NCBI RefSeq assembly: GCF_900187615.1
Contig: NZ_FYDO01000016.1
Coordinates: forward strand, 93,937 to 157,936
Reading direction: 5' to 3'
Length of the DNA stretch: 64,000 nucleotides
Origin: Pseudomonas sp. Irchel s3f7
GTDB taxonomy: Bacteria > Pseudomonadota > Gammaproteobacteria > Pseudomonadales > Pseudomonadaceae
Part shown: piece after piece, positions 55,916 to 64,000 of the stretch
Numbering within the stretch: position 1 is the stretch's first letter
Layout: each line of letters begins with the position of its first letter
Translations under genes and position numbers: made by a program
The notes under the pieces: generated by a model
Databases searched by the model: none
Seen by the model: only the letters and a program-made list of their open reading frames with translations
What the model was told of the DNA's origin: nothing

Positions 55916-56012
55916 CCCTGTAGGAGCTGGCTTGCCAGCGAATGCGTCATATCAGACAACAACCATGTTGCATGTTGAACCGCTTTCGCTGGCAAGCCAG
56001 CTCCTACAGGGG
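55916..56012. repeat. REP pair (GAGCTGGCTTGCCAGCGA type)
   Basis: CCTGTAGGAGCTGGCTTGCC and its inverse GCAAGCCAGCTCCTACAGGGG, 97 bases, between the QEGLA gene and the hydrolase. Confidence 0.9.
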
Positions 56013-56049
56013 ATGCATTCCAATCCCGTTATCTGCGAGGTTTCACCGG

Positions 56050-56964
56050 ATGAGAATCCTCGGCACCCTCTGCCTTCTCCTGACCTTGAGCGGTTGCAGT
56101 TCGCTGCTGTTTTACCCCGAACCCGGCCAATTGTTCACCCCGGAAAAAGCCGGGCTCGAATACCGAGTCATCACCCTGACCACTGCCGACGGCCTCAAGC
56201 TGAACGCCTGGTGGCTGCCGGCGAAACAAGGTGTCGAGGTCAAAGGCACGGTGCTGCACCTGCATGGCAATGGCGGAAACCTGCCCATGCACCTGGGCGG
56301 AAGCTATTGGTTGCCGAAAGAGGGTTACCAGGTGTTGCTGGTGGACTACCGCGGTTATGGCTTGTCCGAAGGCGAGCCGAGCCTGCCCGCGATCTATCAA
56401 GACATCGACGCGGCCTTCAAATGGCTCGACCAGGCGCCGGAGGTCAAAGGCAAGCCGCTGATCCTGCTCGGCCAGAGCCTCGGTGGCTCAATGGCCGTGC
56501 ATTACCTGGTCCAGCACCCGGAACGGCAGAAACAACTGAAGGCGTTTGTCCTTGATGGTGTGCCCGCCAGCTATCGAAGCATCGGGCAGTTTGCGTTGAG
56601 TACTTCATGGCTGACCTGGCCGTTCCAGGTGCCTTTGTCGTGGCTGGTGCCGGACGGCGACAGTGCGATCAACTCCATGGCGCAACTCAATGGCGTGCCG
56701 AAACTGCTCTACCACAGCATCGACGATCCGATCGTGCCTCTTTCCAACGGCATCCGTCTGTATCAAGCTGCGCCGCCGCCGAGGGTGTTGCAACTGACTC
56801 GCGGCGGGCATGTGCAGACGTTCGCCGACCCGGTCTGGCGCACTGTCATGCTGCGTTACCTTGAAGACCCGCAACATTTCAACGGTCTGCGCCGCCTGGG
56901 TGAAATCCCCAATTACCCGGCCCCCCCGAATTCTGAAAATGAACCACCAGAGAGCCCGCAATGA
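56050..56964 (+). CDS. Lipoprotein alpha/beta-hydrolase
   Basis: Protein of 304 residues. The lipobox LTLSGC puts the lipid on C16. The hydrolase fold follows, with GNGGNLPMHLGG, DYRGYGLSEGEPS, nucleophile elbow GQSLGGSM, the acid in DDPIVP and the histidine in TRGGHVQTF. It resembles BEM46/FrsA-like esterases; substrate unknown. The start at 56050 is set by the signal. It overlaps the next gene by ATGA. Confidence 0.85.
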   Translation: MRILGTLCLLLTLSGCSSLLFYPEPGQLFTPEKAGLEYRVITLTTADGLKLNAWWLPAKQGVEVKGTVLHLHGNGGNLPMHLGGSYWLPKEGYQVLLVDYRGYGLSEGEPSLPAIYQDIDAAFKWLDQAPEVKGKPLILLGQSLGGSMAVHYLVQHPERQKQLKAFVLDGVPASYRSIGQFALSTSWLTWPFQVPLSWLVPDGDSAINSMAQLNGVPKLLYHSIDDPIVPLSNGIRLYQAAPPPRVLQLTRGGHVQTFADPVWRTVMLRYLEDPQHFNGLRRLGEIPNYPAPPNSENEPPESPQ

Positions 56965-57290
56965 GTGAAGAACGTAACGCCATCCCGCTGATCATCACCG
57001 GTATCTGCACCATCCTCGGCACCGTCGGTGCCCTGTGGTGGTACGGCTACCTGCACTTTGCCAAGCCCGAAGATGCGCTGCTGCTCAACGAATTCACCAT
57101 GCTCAAGACCGTGCCGGGCGAAGACTATCGAGTCTCCCTGGAACCGGCCGCCCAAGTGGCGCAGTGCATCGATGGCGTGCTGGTGTTGTTCGACATGGAA
57201 CAGAAAGGCCTGACCGGCGTGCTGATCAACAACAAGAAAAAAGCCGTGCGCTGCATGGGGCAGGAAACGCCGCAGAAGCTGGAGCAGTAA
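56961..57290 (+). CDS. Small membrane protein, 109 residues
   Basis: No function recognised. One N-terminal membrane helix (about 8-28, IPLIITGICTILGTVGALWW) is followed by a soluble domain with two cysteines (C69 and C98). Coupled by ATGA to the hydrolase, so the two probably work together at the envelope. A hairpin terminator follows. Confidence 0.72.
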   Translation: MSEERNAIPLIITGICTILGTVGALWWYGYLHFAKPEDALLLNEFTMLKTVPGEDYRVSLEPAAQVAQCIDGVLVLFDMEQKGLTGVLINNKKKAVRCMGQETPQKLEQ

Positions 57291-57319
57291 ATCAATTCCT
57301 GAAAGCAGCCCAGAACCAA

Positions 57320-57354
57320 TGTGGGAGCCAGCAGGCTGGCTCCCACAGTTTTTT
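57320..57354 (+). terminator. Terminator after the hydrolase operon
   Basis: TGTGGGAGCCAGC and GCTGGCTCCCACA inverse arms around AG, then six Ts. The sequence shares the REP GGGAGC core, so a repeat unit has been used as a terminator. Confidence 0.85.
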
Positions 57355-57367
57355 GTGTGATGACCGC

Positions 57368-58165
57368 TTATTGGGTGTAAGAACTCACCGCCGAGCGCGG
57401 CATCACCGGCTGATTGTCATTGGATATCGTCACTTCCACCCGACGATTCATCGCCCGCCCCGAGGTGCTGGTGTTATCCGCCACCGGGTATTCCTTGCCG
57501 TAACCCTGGGCAACGATGCGGGTCGGGTCCACGCCCATTTTCACCAGCGCCGCACGCACCGAACCGGCGCGACGTTCCGACAGCGACTGGTTGTGCGACG
57601 CCGTGCCGGTGCTGTCGGTATACCCCTCGACGATCGCTTTGCGCTCCGGGTTTTCCTGAAGATACTGCGCGAGTTTGTTGATGTTCATCAGACCGGTGGA
57701 CTTGAGTTCCGCCTTGTCGGTGGCAAACAGCACATCACCGAACGTCACCAGCGTGCCGCGATCCGTTTGCTTGGCGTTGAGGCTGTTTTGCAGCTGTTTG
57801 ATTTGCTGATCACGAGCGTCCAGACGCGCTTCGGCCCGCTGCGCCGAGGTGTTTTTCAGGTTTGCTTCAGCGGTGCGCAGGGCGATGGTTTGCTTGGCCA
57901 CTTCAACCCGCTGGTTGGTCAAGTAGGCAAGTTGGTCAACCTTGGCGGCATCCTCCCTTTCCCTGTACGCCTGATCGGCCTTGGCCAGATAATCGCTGGC
58001 TTCCTTGGTTTCCAGCGCCGCGACCTTGGCTGCTTGCGGGTCGGCTTGCAGGCCGGAGTAATTGGTGCGGGCCTGTTCGAGGCTGGCGTTGGGCGGTGTG
58101 GAACAGGCTGCCAGCGCAACGGTGACGGCCAGCAGGGCAGGGATCATCAGTTGATTAGGTTTCAT
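57368..58165 (-). CDS. OmpA-family lipoprotein with DUF4398-like region
   Basis: Protein of 265 residues. Lipoprotein signal with lipobox ALAAC (C21), then a helical DUF4398-like segment (30-130, SLEQARTNYSGLQ...). A C-terminal OmpA peptidoglycan-binding domain follows (from about 150), with GYTDSTGTASHNQSLSERRAGSV and GYGKEYPVADN. It probably tethers the outer membrane to peptidoglycan. It lies 46 bases after a shorter DUF4398 lipoprotein on the same strand. Confidence 0.88.
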   Translation of the reverse strand: MKPNQLMIPALLAVTVALAACSTPPNASLEQARTNYSGLQADPQAAKVAALETKEASDYLAKADQAYREREDAAKVDQLAYLTNQRVEVAKQTIALRTAEANLKNTSAQRAEARLDARDQQIKQLQNSLNAKQTDRGTLVTFGDVLFATDKAELKSTGLMNINKLAQYLQENPERKAIVEGYTDSTGTASHNQSLSERRAGSVRAALVKMGVDPTRIVAQGYGKEYPVADNTSTSGRAMNRRVEVTISNDNQPVMPRSAVSSYTQ

Positions 58166-58211
58166 GATTTCGTCCTTTTTAGTCGATTAGGAATGACGTC
58201 TCGCTGCGCGG

Positions 58212-58610
58212 TTACTGAACGGTGCGCTGGCTTTCCTGACGCAGTTCCTGAACGCCTTGCTGAGCGTCCTTCACTGATTGTTCAGCCTTCATTGCCTGGG
58301 CCTTGCGCTCTGCCACGCGAGCGTCCCATTCGGCCTGTTCGGCAAACAGGCGGGCCTGATCGTATTGCTTGTCGTGCATGGCAATTTCAGCTTGTTTGAG
58401 TTTGTCTTGTGCGGACTTCATTTCCACGGCGGCGAATTCGGTGCCGCCTGCACTCACGGCGTCGTTGACGGCCGATTGGGTCACTGCGTATTGCTCGGTC
58501 GGCGGATTGCCGGCGCAACCGGCCAGTACCAGGCTGCTGCCGAGGGCCAACGCCGCCAGTTTCAGGCTACGCAGTTGAGTGAACGAGGATGTGCCAGTTC
58601 GGGTTTTCAT
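58212..58610 (-). CDS. DUF4398 lipoprotein
   Basis: Protein of 132 residues with lipobox VLAGC (C32) and a long helical domain rich in Lys, Glu and Gln (KSAQDKLKQAEIAMHDKQYDQARLFAEQAEWDARVAERKAQAMKAEQS). The helix resembles the coiled region of the OmpA partner encoded downstream, so the two are likely paralogues in that part and may interact. The start at 58610 is preferred to 58625. Function unknown. Confidence 0.82.
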   Translation of the reverse strand: MKTRTGTSSFTQLRSLKLAALALGSSLVLAGCAGNPPTEQYAVTQSAVNDAVSAGGTEFAAVEMKSAQDKLKQAEIAMHDKQYDQARLFAEQAEWDARVAERKAQAMKAEQSVKDAQQGVQELRQESQRTVQ

Positions 58611-58944
58611 GGTCTTCAACTCCATTGGGCCAGCTCCTGAAAAACGTCGACATCCATCCTGGGCAAGGAGCTTGAACCGTCATTTGCGGGGCGTTCTGAA
58701 ACGCTCGTCCCAGGCGTGGTTACTTGGGTTGACCCGAGGCGTTTTTTGAAAGTTCAGAGAATTTAGCTAGCTATCGAAAAAGATGCGGCTGGATGGGCGG
58801 GGAGCTCATCCGAAAAAATGTAGGAGCGAGCCTGCTCGCGATGGACTTCAAGACACCGCGTTTTTTCAGTCACTACGCAGTTTTCGTTGACGACCATCGC
58901 GAGCAGGCTCGCTCCCACCTTGAGCAGTTTGGCGGGGAAAGGAA
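58611..58944. other. 334-base gap with a REP pair
   Basis: 58819-58919 is a REP pair (GTAGGAGCGAGCCTGCTCGCGA and inverse). The rest includes the leader of the DUF4398 gene and no recognised gene. Confidence 0.75.
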
Positions 58945-59289
58945 TCAGTGTTTCTGCTTGTCGTGACCGGATGACAAATCGTGCAAATGCTGGCGGGACA
59001 GCGCAAGGAAACGCGGGGTCGCCCCGACGTCTTCATACAACGGATCGCCTTCTTCATCGGTGGCGACCACTGTCGAGCCCTTCACATACGGAAAGCTTCT
59101 TTCCAGTTCTTCCAGCGCGGCGCCGATCAGGTCGCCGAGCAGTTCTTCAGGCTGCCGCTTGGGGTACATCTCGATAATCGCCGCCAACCGTGCGGCAGCT
59201 TCCACGTCCAGATGGATCGCATAACCGGTATCGGTCAGACGACCCTTGGCGTTTTCTTCCCAGTGGTGGGCGAGCTCGCGGATTTTCAT
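58945..59289 (-). CDS. Conserved 114-residue protein ('pilin assembly / type 1 pili tip component')
   Basis: Soluble protein with a strongly patterned sequence (MKIRELAHHWEENAKGRL, HLDVEAAARLAAIIEMYPKR, EELLGDLIGAALEELE, FPYVKGSTVVATDEEGDPLYEDVGATPRFLALS). It is conserved beside ppc in Pseudomonas. The pilus names are database labels; nothing in the sequence shows a signal peptide or pilin fold. The central part looks like a ribbon-helix-helix-type dimer, which would suggest regulation instead. Confidence 0.75.
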   Translation of the reverse strand: MKIRELAHHWEENAKGRLTDTGYAIHLDVEAAARLAAIIEMYPKRQPEELLGDLIGAALEELERSFPYVKGSTVVATDEEGDPLYEDVGATPRFLALSRQHLHDLSSGHDKQKH

Positions 59290-59488
59290 AAAGACCTCAA
59301 TGCACGCCTGCTCGTGGCAGGTCTGGAGAGTGTTCGGCCATGGCCGACGACAGCCGCTATACGGCTACTGTTCAGACTAGCTTCAACGCGCAAGGTTTAA
59401 AGGCCCTTCGTCGTCTGGCTTGTAAGAACCGGTCTGGAGCGGCACTCTCTAGGGCTTGGCCGCCCGGATTTCTGCTGGAGAACTGCTG

Positions 59489-62119
59489 ATGACTGATATT
59501 GATGCACGCTTGCGCGAAGACGTTCACCTGTTGGGTGAGCTGCTGGGCAATACCATTCGTGAGCAGTATGGCGACGGTTTTCTCGACAAGATCGAGCAGA
59601 TCCGCAAGGGCGCCAAGGCTGACCGTCGCGGCTCCATGGACGCCGAACTCAGCGCCAGCCTCAACCAACTGACCGACGATGAATTGCTGCCGGTGGCGCG
59701 GGCGTTCAACCAGTTTCTCAACCTGGCCAACATCGCCGAGCAGTACCAGTTGATTCACCGGCGCGAAGAATCCCAACAGGCACCGTTCGAATCTCGCGTG
59801 TTACCGGAATTGCTCGCTCGCCTGCGCGCCGAAGGGCACGGGGCCGAAGCCCTGGCCCGACAGTTGGGGCGGTTGGAGATTGAACTGGTGCTGACCGCGC
59901 ACCCGACCGAAGTCGCGCGGCGTACGCTGATCCAGAAATACGACGCCATCGCCGCGCAACTGGCCGCACTGGACCATCGCGATCTGACCGGCGCCGAACG
60001 CGATCAGATCAAAACCACGCTGCAACGCCTGATCGCCGAAGCCTGGCACACCGAAGAAATCCGCCGCACGCGCCCCACGCCCGTGGACGAAGCCAAGTGG
60101 GGGTTCGCGGTGATCGAGCATTCGCTGTGGCAGGCGATTCCCAACTACCTGCGAAAGGCCGATCAGGCGCTGCATGCGGCCACCGGCCTGCGTTTACCGC
60201 TGGAGGCCGCGCCGATTCGCTTTGCCTCATGGATGGGCGGCGACCGTGACGGCAATCCCAACGTGACAGCGGCCGTGACCCGCGAGGTGCTGTTGCTGGC
60301 GCGCTGGATGGCGGCTGACTTGTACCTGCGCGATGTCGATCACCTGGCCGCTGAACTGTCGATGCAGCAAGCCAGTGATGAATTGAAAGCCAAGGCCGGG
60401 GACAGCGCCGAACCGTATCGGGCGGTGCTCAAACAATTGCGCGAACGCCTGCGTGCGACTCGCAACTGGGCGCACACGTCGCTGTCGACACTCACGCCGG
60501 CCCCCGCCGAGGTGCTGCAAAACAATCGCGAACTGCTCGATCCGCTGGAGCTCTGTTACCACTCGTTGCACGAATGCGGCATGGGCGTGATCGCCGACGG
60601 GCCGCTGCTCGATTGCCTGCGTCGGGCGGTGACGTTCGGGCTGTTCCTGGTGCGGCTCGATGTGCGTCAGGATTCGTCGCGGCACAGCGCTGCGATGACT
60701 GAAATCACCGATTACCTGGGCCTCGGTCGTTATGAAGACTGGAGCGAAGAGGAGCGCATCGCCTTCCTGATGCGCGAACTGAACAACCGTCGACCGTTGT
60801 TGCCGACGTACTTCAAACCGTCCGCCGACACGGCCGAAGTGTTGGCGACCTGCCGCGAAATCGCCGCTGCGCCGGGGGCGTCCCTCGGTTCCTATGTGAT
60901 CTCTATGGCCGGGGCGGCTTCCGATGTGCTGGCGGTGCAACTGCTGCTCAAAGAGTCCGGCGTGTTGCGGCCGATGCGCGTGGTGCCGTTGTTTGAAACC
61001 CTCGCCGACCTCGACAACGCCGGGCCGGTGATCGAGAAACTGTTGCTGTTGCCGGGCTATCGCGCGCGCCTGCAAGGGCCGCAAGAAGTGATGATCGGCT
61101 ACTCCGACTCGGCCAAGGATGCCGGCACCACGGCGGCCGCCTGGGCGCAGTATCGGGCGCAGGAGCGACTGGTGGATATCTGCCGCGAACAACAAGTGGA
61201 ACTGCTGTTGTTCCATGGCCGTGGCGGCACCGTGGGCCGTGGCGGTGGCCCAGCGCATGCGGCGATTCTGTCGCAGCCACCGGGCTCGGTGGCGGGGCGG
61301 TTCCGCACCACCGAACAGGGCGAAATGATTCGATTCAAATTCGGCCTGCCGGACATCGCCGAGCAAAACCTCAATCTGTACCTGGCGGCGGTGCTCGAAG
61401 CGACGCTGTTGCCGCCACCGCCGCCGACGCCAGAGTGGCGGCACTTGATGGACGAATTGGCAGCAGACGGCGTCAGTGCTTACCGCGCCGTGGTGCGGGA
61501 AAATCCGCAGTTCGTCGAGTACTTCCGGCAATCAACGCCAGAGCAGGAACTGGGGCGCTTGCCGCTCGGCAGTCGCCCGGCCAAGCGTCGGGCCGGCGGG
61601 ATTGAAAGCCTGCGGGCGATTCCGTGGATCTTCGGCTGGACCCAGACGCGCCTGATGCTGCCGGCGTGGCTCGGCTGGGAAGCGGCCCTGAGCAAGGCAC
61701 TGGAACGCGGCGAAGGTGAGCTGTTGGGGCAAATGCGCGAGCAGTGGCCGTTCTTCCGCACCCGCATCGATATGCTGGAAATGGTCCTGGCCAAAGCCGA
61801 CGCAGAGATTGCCCAATCCTATGATTTGCGTCTGGTCGCGCCGGATCTGTTGCCGTTGGGCGCGCACTTACGCGACCTATTGTCGCAGGCGTGCACCATC
61901 GTCCTCGGCCTGACCGGGCAGTCACAGCTGCTGGCACATAGCCCCGCGACCCTTGAGTTCATCCGGTTGCGCAACACCTACCTCGACCCGCTTCATCTAT
62001 TGCAGGCCGAATTGCTGGCCCGTTCGCGGCAACAGGACGTGGCGCAGGGCAGCCCGGTAGAACAGGCGCTGCTGGTGTCTGTAGCGGGGATTGCCGCCGG
62101 ATTGCGTAACACCGGCTAA
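59489..62119 (+). CDS. ppc: Phosphoenolpyruvate carboxylase
   Basis: Protein of 876 residues. Conserved sites are VLTAHPTEVARRT (catalytic His), WMGGDRDGNPNVT, GYSDSAKDAGTTAAAW (catalytic Lys region), FHGRGGTVGRGGGPAH, and the C-terminal LRNTG. It fixes bicarbonate onto PEP to give oxaloacetate, replenishing the TCA cycle. The start at 59489 (MTDIDARLRED) has GGAG upstream; an in-frame ATG at 59456 has not. Confidence 0.97.
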   Translation: MTDIDARLREDVHLLGELLGNTIREQYGDGFLDKIEQIRKGAKADRRGSMDAELSASLNQLTDDELLPVARAFNQFLNLANIAEQYQLIHRREESQQAPFESRVLPELLARLRAEGHGAEALARQLGRLEIELVLTAHPTEVARRTLIQKYDAIAAQLAALDHRDLTGAERDQIKTTLQRLIAEAWHTEEIRRTRPTPVDEAKWGFAVIEHSLWQAIPNYLRKADQALHAATGLRLPLEAAPIRFASWMGGDRDGNPNVTAAVTREVLLLARWMAADLYLRDVDHLAAELSMQQASDELKAKAGDSAEPYRAVLKQLRERLRATRNWAHTSLSTLTPAPAEVLQNNRELLDPLELCYHSLHECGMGVIADGPLLDCLRRAVTFGLFLVRLDVRQDSSRHSAAMTEITDYLGLGRYEDWSEEERIAFLMRELNNRRPLLPTYFKPSADTAEVLATCREIAAAPGASLGSYVISMAGAASDVLAVQLLLKESGVLRPMRVVPLFETLADLDNAGPVIEKLLLLPGYRARLQGPQEVMIGYSDSAKDAGTTAAAWAQYRAQERLVDICREQQVELLLFHGRGGTVGRGGGPAHAAILSQPPGSVAGRFRTTEQGEMIRFKFGLPDIAEQNLNLYLAAVLEATLLPPPPPTPEWRHLMDELAADGVSAYRAVVRENPQFVEYFRQSTPEQELGRLPLGSRPAKRRAGGIESLRAIPWIFGWTQTRLMLPAWLGWEAALSKALERGEGELLGQMREQWPFFRTRIDMLEMVLAKADAEIAQSYDLRLVAPDLLPLGAHLRDLLSQACTIVLGLTGQSQLLAHSPATLEFIRLRNTYLDPLHLLQAELLARSRQQDVAQGSPVEQALLVSVAGIAAGLRNTG

Positions 62120-62406
62120 CGATTTTGTCGTGGGATCAGGCATCCGGCGCTTGAGTCGGATGCCGTCGTGTGACAGGTCAAAAAGTGCTGCCAAGCGACA
62201 GTTAATGATGGGGTTGCGACTTGGGGAACTGCGCGCAATGGTCGCAAGAGGCGGCGGTTTCTCCGACTTTCGGCGGCTTGTGTGGTCGCAGCCTGCTGTG
62301 TATCTTGATCAGCCTTTGGCCGTTTGGGCGGTCACGACCCTATTTTGAGATTGGCCCCACGAGGCGAATCTGACGTTATCTATATAAAAAATTGAGGAGC
62401 ACATCG
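62120..62406. other. 287-base gap between ppc and adk
   Basis: A hairpin, GGCATCCG (62139-62146) pairing with CGGATGCC (62157-62164), lies 20 bases after the ppc stop but has no U-run. The adk leader contains TTGAGGAGCACATCG as its ribosome site. No gene recognised. Confidence 0.55.
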
Positions 62407-63054
62407 ATGCGCGTCATTCTGCTGGGAGCTCCCGGGGCCGGTAAAGGTACTCAGGCACAGTTCATCACCGAAAAATTCGGCATTCCGCAAATCTCCACCG
62501 GCGATATGCTGCGTGCCGCGGTCAAGGCTGGCACCGAGCTGGGCATCAAGGCCAAGAGCATCATGGATGCCGGCGGCCTGGTCTCCGACGACCTGATCAT
62601 CGCGCTGGTCAAAGACCGTATCGCTCAGTCCGACTGCGCCAACGGCTTCCTGTTCGACGGCTTCCCGCGCACCATTCCTCAGGCTGAAGCCCTGGTGACT
62701 GCCGGCGTTGAACTGGATGCCGTGGTTGAAATCGCCGTTGAAGACGAAGAAATCGTCCAGCGTATCGCCGGTCGCCGTGTTCACGAGGCCAGCGGCCGCG
62801 TTTACCACATCGTCTACAACCCGCCGAAAGCTGCCGGTAAAGACGACGTCACCGGCGAAGAGCTGGTACAGCGCAAGGACGACACTGAAGAAACCGTGCG
62901 TCATCGCCTGTCGGTCTACCATTCGCAGACCAAGCCGCTGGTGGATTTCTACCAGAAGCTGTCGGCCGCCAACGGCAAGCCGAAGTACAGCCACATCGAA
63001 GGCGTGGGGTCGGTTGAAGCCATCACCGCCAAGGTGCTTGCAGCGCTGAGCTGA
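62407..63054 (+). CDS. adk: Adenylate kinase
   Basis: Protein of 215 residues: P-loop GAPGAGKGTQA, NMP-binding ISTGDMLRAAV, GFPRTIPQAEAL, and a LID domain (GRRVHEASGRVYHIVYNPP) lacking zinc cysteines, as in most Gram-negatives. It equilibrates ATP, ADP and AMP. The ATG at 62407 follows GAGGAG. Confidence 0.97.
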   Translation: MRVILLGAPGAGKGTQAQFITEKFGIPQISTGDMLRAAVKAGTELGIKAKSIMDAGGLVSDDLIIALVKDRIAQSDCANGFLFDGFPRTIPQAEALVTAGVELDAVVEIAVEDEEIVQRIAGRRVHEASGRVYHIVYNPPKAAGKDDVTGEELVQRKDDTEETVRHRLSVYHSQTKPLVDFYQKLSAANGKPKYSHIEGVGSVEAITAKVLAALS

Positions 63055-63076
63055 AAAGTCTGAATCGCTTCACCTT

Positions 63077-63100
63077 CTACGGCCCGCTTGCGGGCCGTAG
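63077..63100 (+). terminator. Terminator after adk
   Basis: CTACGGCCCGC TT GCGGGCCGTAG, an 11-bp perfect stem followed by TTGTTTA. Confidence 0.88.
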
Positions 63101-63147
63101 TTGTTTATACTGACGCACTTTTTCCGACCTCTCTTGTGGATACATCG

Positions 63148-63822
63148 ATGAGCACCTTGCTGGCCCTGGACACCGCGACTGAAGCTTGCTCCGTTGCCTT
63201 GCTGCATGACGGCAAAGTGACGAGCCATTACGAGGTGATCCCGCGCCTGCATGCGCAGAAGCTGTTGCCGATGATTCAGCAGTTGCTGGCTGATGCCGGG
63301 ACCACCCTGCAAGCGGTCGATGCCATCGCGTTCGGTCGCGGGCCGGGTGCCTTTACCGGCGTGCGTATTGCCATCGGTGTCGTGCAAGGCTTGGCATTCG
63401 CGCTGGAGCGCCCGGTACTGCCGGTGTCGAACCTCGCCGTTTTGGCCCAGCGCGCCTATCGCGAACACGGTGCCAGCCAGGTCGCTGCGGCCATCGACGC
63501 GCGCATGGACGAAGTGTATTGGGGTTGCTACCGCGAAACGGCGGGTGAAATGCGACTGGTCGGTGCCGAAGCGGTATTGCCTCCGGAGTCGGCTGCATTG
63601 CCGGCCGATGCCAGTGGCGAATGGTTTGGTGCGGGCACGGGCTGGGGGTATGCCGAGCGTATCGCTGTCAGCCTGAGCGGGCAGGACGCGGGCATGCTGC
63701 CTCACGCTGAAGATCTGCTGACCCTGGCGCGGTTTGCCTGGGAGCGCGGCGAGGCCATCGTCGCCGATGAAGCTCAGCCGGTTTATCTGCGCGATAAAGT
63801 GGCGACGCCTAAAGCGCGTTAA
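63148..63822 (+). CDS. tsaB: tRNA threonylcarbamoyladenosine factor TsaB
   Basis: Protein of 224 residues with the ASKHA fold: LLALDTATEACSVAL, HAQKLLPMIQQLL, GRGPGAFTGVRIAIGVVQGL, and AAIDARMDEVYWG. TsaB pairs with TsaD and TsaE to make t6A37 in tRNAs for ANN codons. The start at 63148 (MSTLLALDT) matches family starts; 63088 in the same frame would begin within the adk terminator. The dispersed GATCGCAGCCTTCGG repeat follows its stop. Confidence 0.95.
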   Translation: MSTLLALDTATEACSVALLHDGKVTSHYEVIPRLHAQKLLPMIQQLLADAGTTLQAVDAIAFGRGPGAFTGVRIAIGVVQGLAFALERPVLPVSNLAVLAQRAYREHGASQVAAAIDARMDEVYWGCYRETAGEMRLVGAEAVLPPESAALPADASGEWFGAGTGWGYAERIAVSLSGQDAGMLPHAEDLLTLARFAWERGEAIVADEAQPVYLRDKVATPKAR

Positions 63823-63892
63823 ACCTTGAAAGATCGCAGCCTTCGGCGGCGCCTACAGAGATCGCATTCCTCCGTAGATACCGTCTTGCTTC

Positions 63893-64000
63893 TCATCGAG
63901 CAAGCGCAAGTTTCGGGTCAAAGGGTTGGCCCGACTTGAGCACTCCGTAAACGAAATGCAGCAGTTTGCGCATCGCCGCACAGATGATCTGCTTGGGGGC
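63893..64000 (-). mobile_element. C-terminal tail of an IS110-type transposase (cut by the window edge)
   Basis: The minus strand reads APKQIICAAMRKLLHFVYG, then VLKSGQPFDPKLALAR and a TGA stop (63893-63895). This is typical of the end of IS110/IS1111 transposases (...MRKLLHxxYGVLKxGQPFD). The body and the other end lie beyond 64000, so completeness is unknown. No terminal repeat was recognised between tsaB and the stop. Confidence 0.75.

Overview
The window reads as chromosome of a fluorescent-group Pseudomonas. The GC content is high. The intergenic spaces carry many paired REP-type repeats ending in GTAGGAGC. Gene neighbourhoods (aatJQMP-aauSR, wspABCDEFR, prfB-lysS, ppc, adk-tsaB, metR/metE) are the ones known from that genus. 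The species is an inference; no rRNA or tRNA gene was seen in the window.

Layout. 0-3 kb: three-gene O-antigen glucosylation cassette (gtrA, gtrB, a GtrII-type glucosyltransferase). 3-11.5 kb: housekeeping and small metabolism (FMN-dependent glutamate-synthase-like protein, Nudix, LysE exporter, metR/metE with a candidate MetR operator, a secreted hydrolase, a FrnE-like DsbA). 11.5-16.8 kb: one very large gene for a 1749-residue dermonecrotic-toxin-like protein. 16.9-23.8 kb: acidic amino-acid uptake, with ABC transporter aatJQMP, the two-component pair aauS/aauR, and, upstream of aatJ, a sigma-54 promoter with two AauR-type sites. 24-28 kb: opgD, then a small accessory patch (a 61-codon gene, a ParE/RHH toxin-antitoxin pair, an orphan BRO-N protein behind a large hairpin). 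28-36.6 kb: putrescine uptake and catabolism in ydcSTUVW order, plus a second aldehyde dehydrogenase and a LysR regulator. 36.8-46.2 kb: a DUF533 protein and the complete wsp chemosensory/c-di-GMP operon.

46.2-50.1 kb is the most unusual part. It is an AT-rich island of five close-packed minus-strand genes between wspR and prfB, two genes that are neighbours in P. aeruginosa as I recall. In transcription order they encode a bacterial-type homospermidine synthase, two paralogous ferritin-like di-iron proteins, a four-helix EmrE-like membrane protein, and a 54-residue rubredoxin. I read it as a candidate undescribed pathway that makes a polyamine, oxidises it with rubredoxin-fed di-iron enzymes and exports it. 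The chemistry is inference; the gene content is directly visible.

50.4-64 kb: conserved core. This covers prfB with its programmed +1 frameshift, lysS, a TetR regulator, a lipoprotein, a QEGLA-motif metallopeptidase-like protein, a hydrolase and small membrane protein, a DUF4398/OmpA lipoprotein pair, ppc, adk and tsaB. The window ends inside an IS110-type transposase tail.
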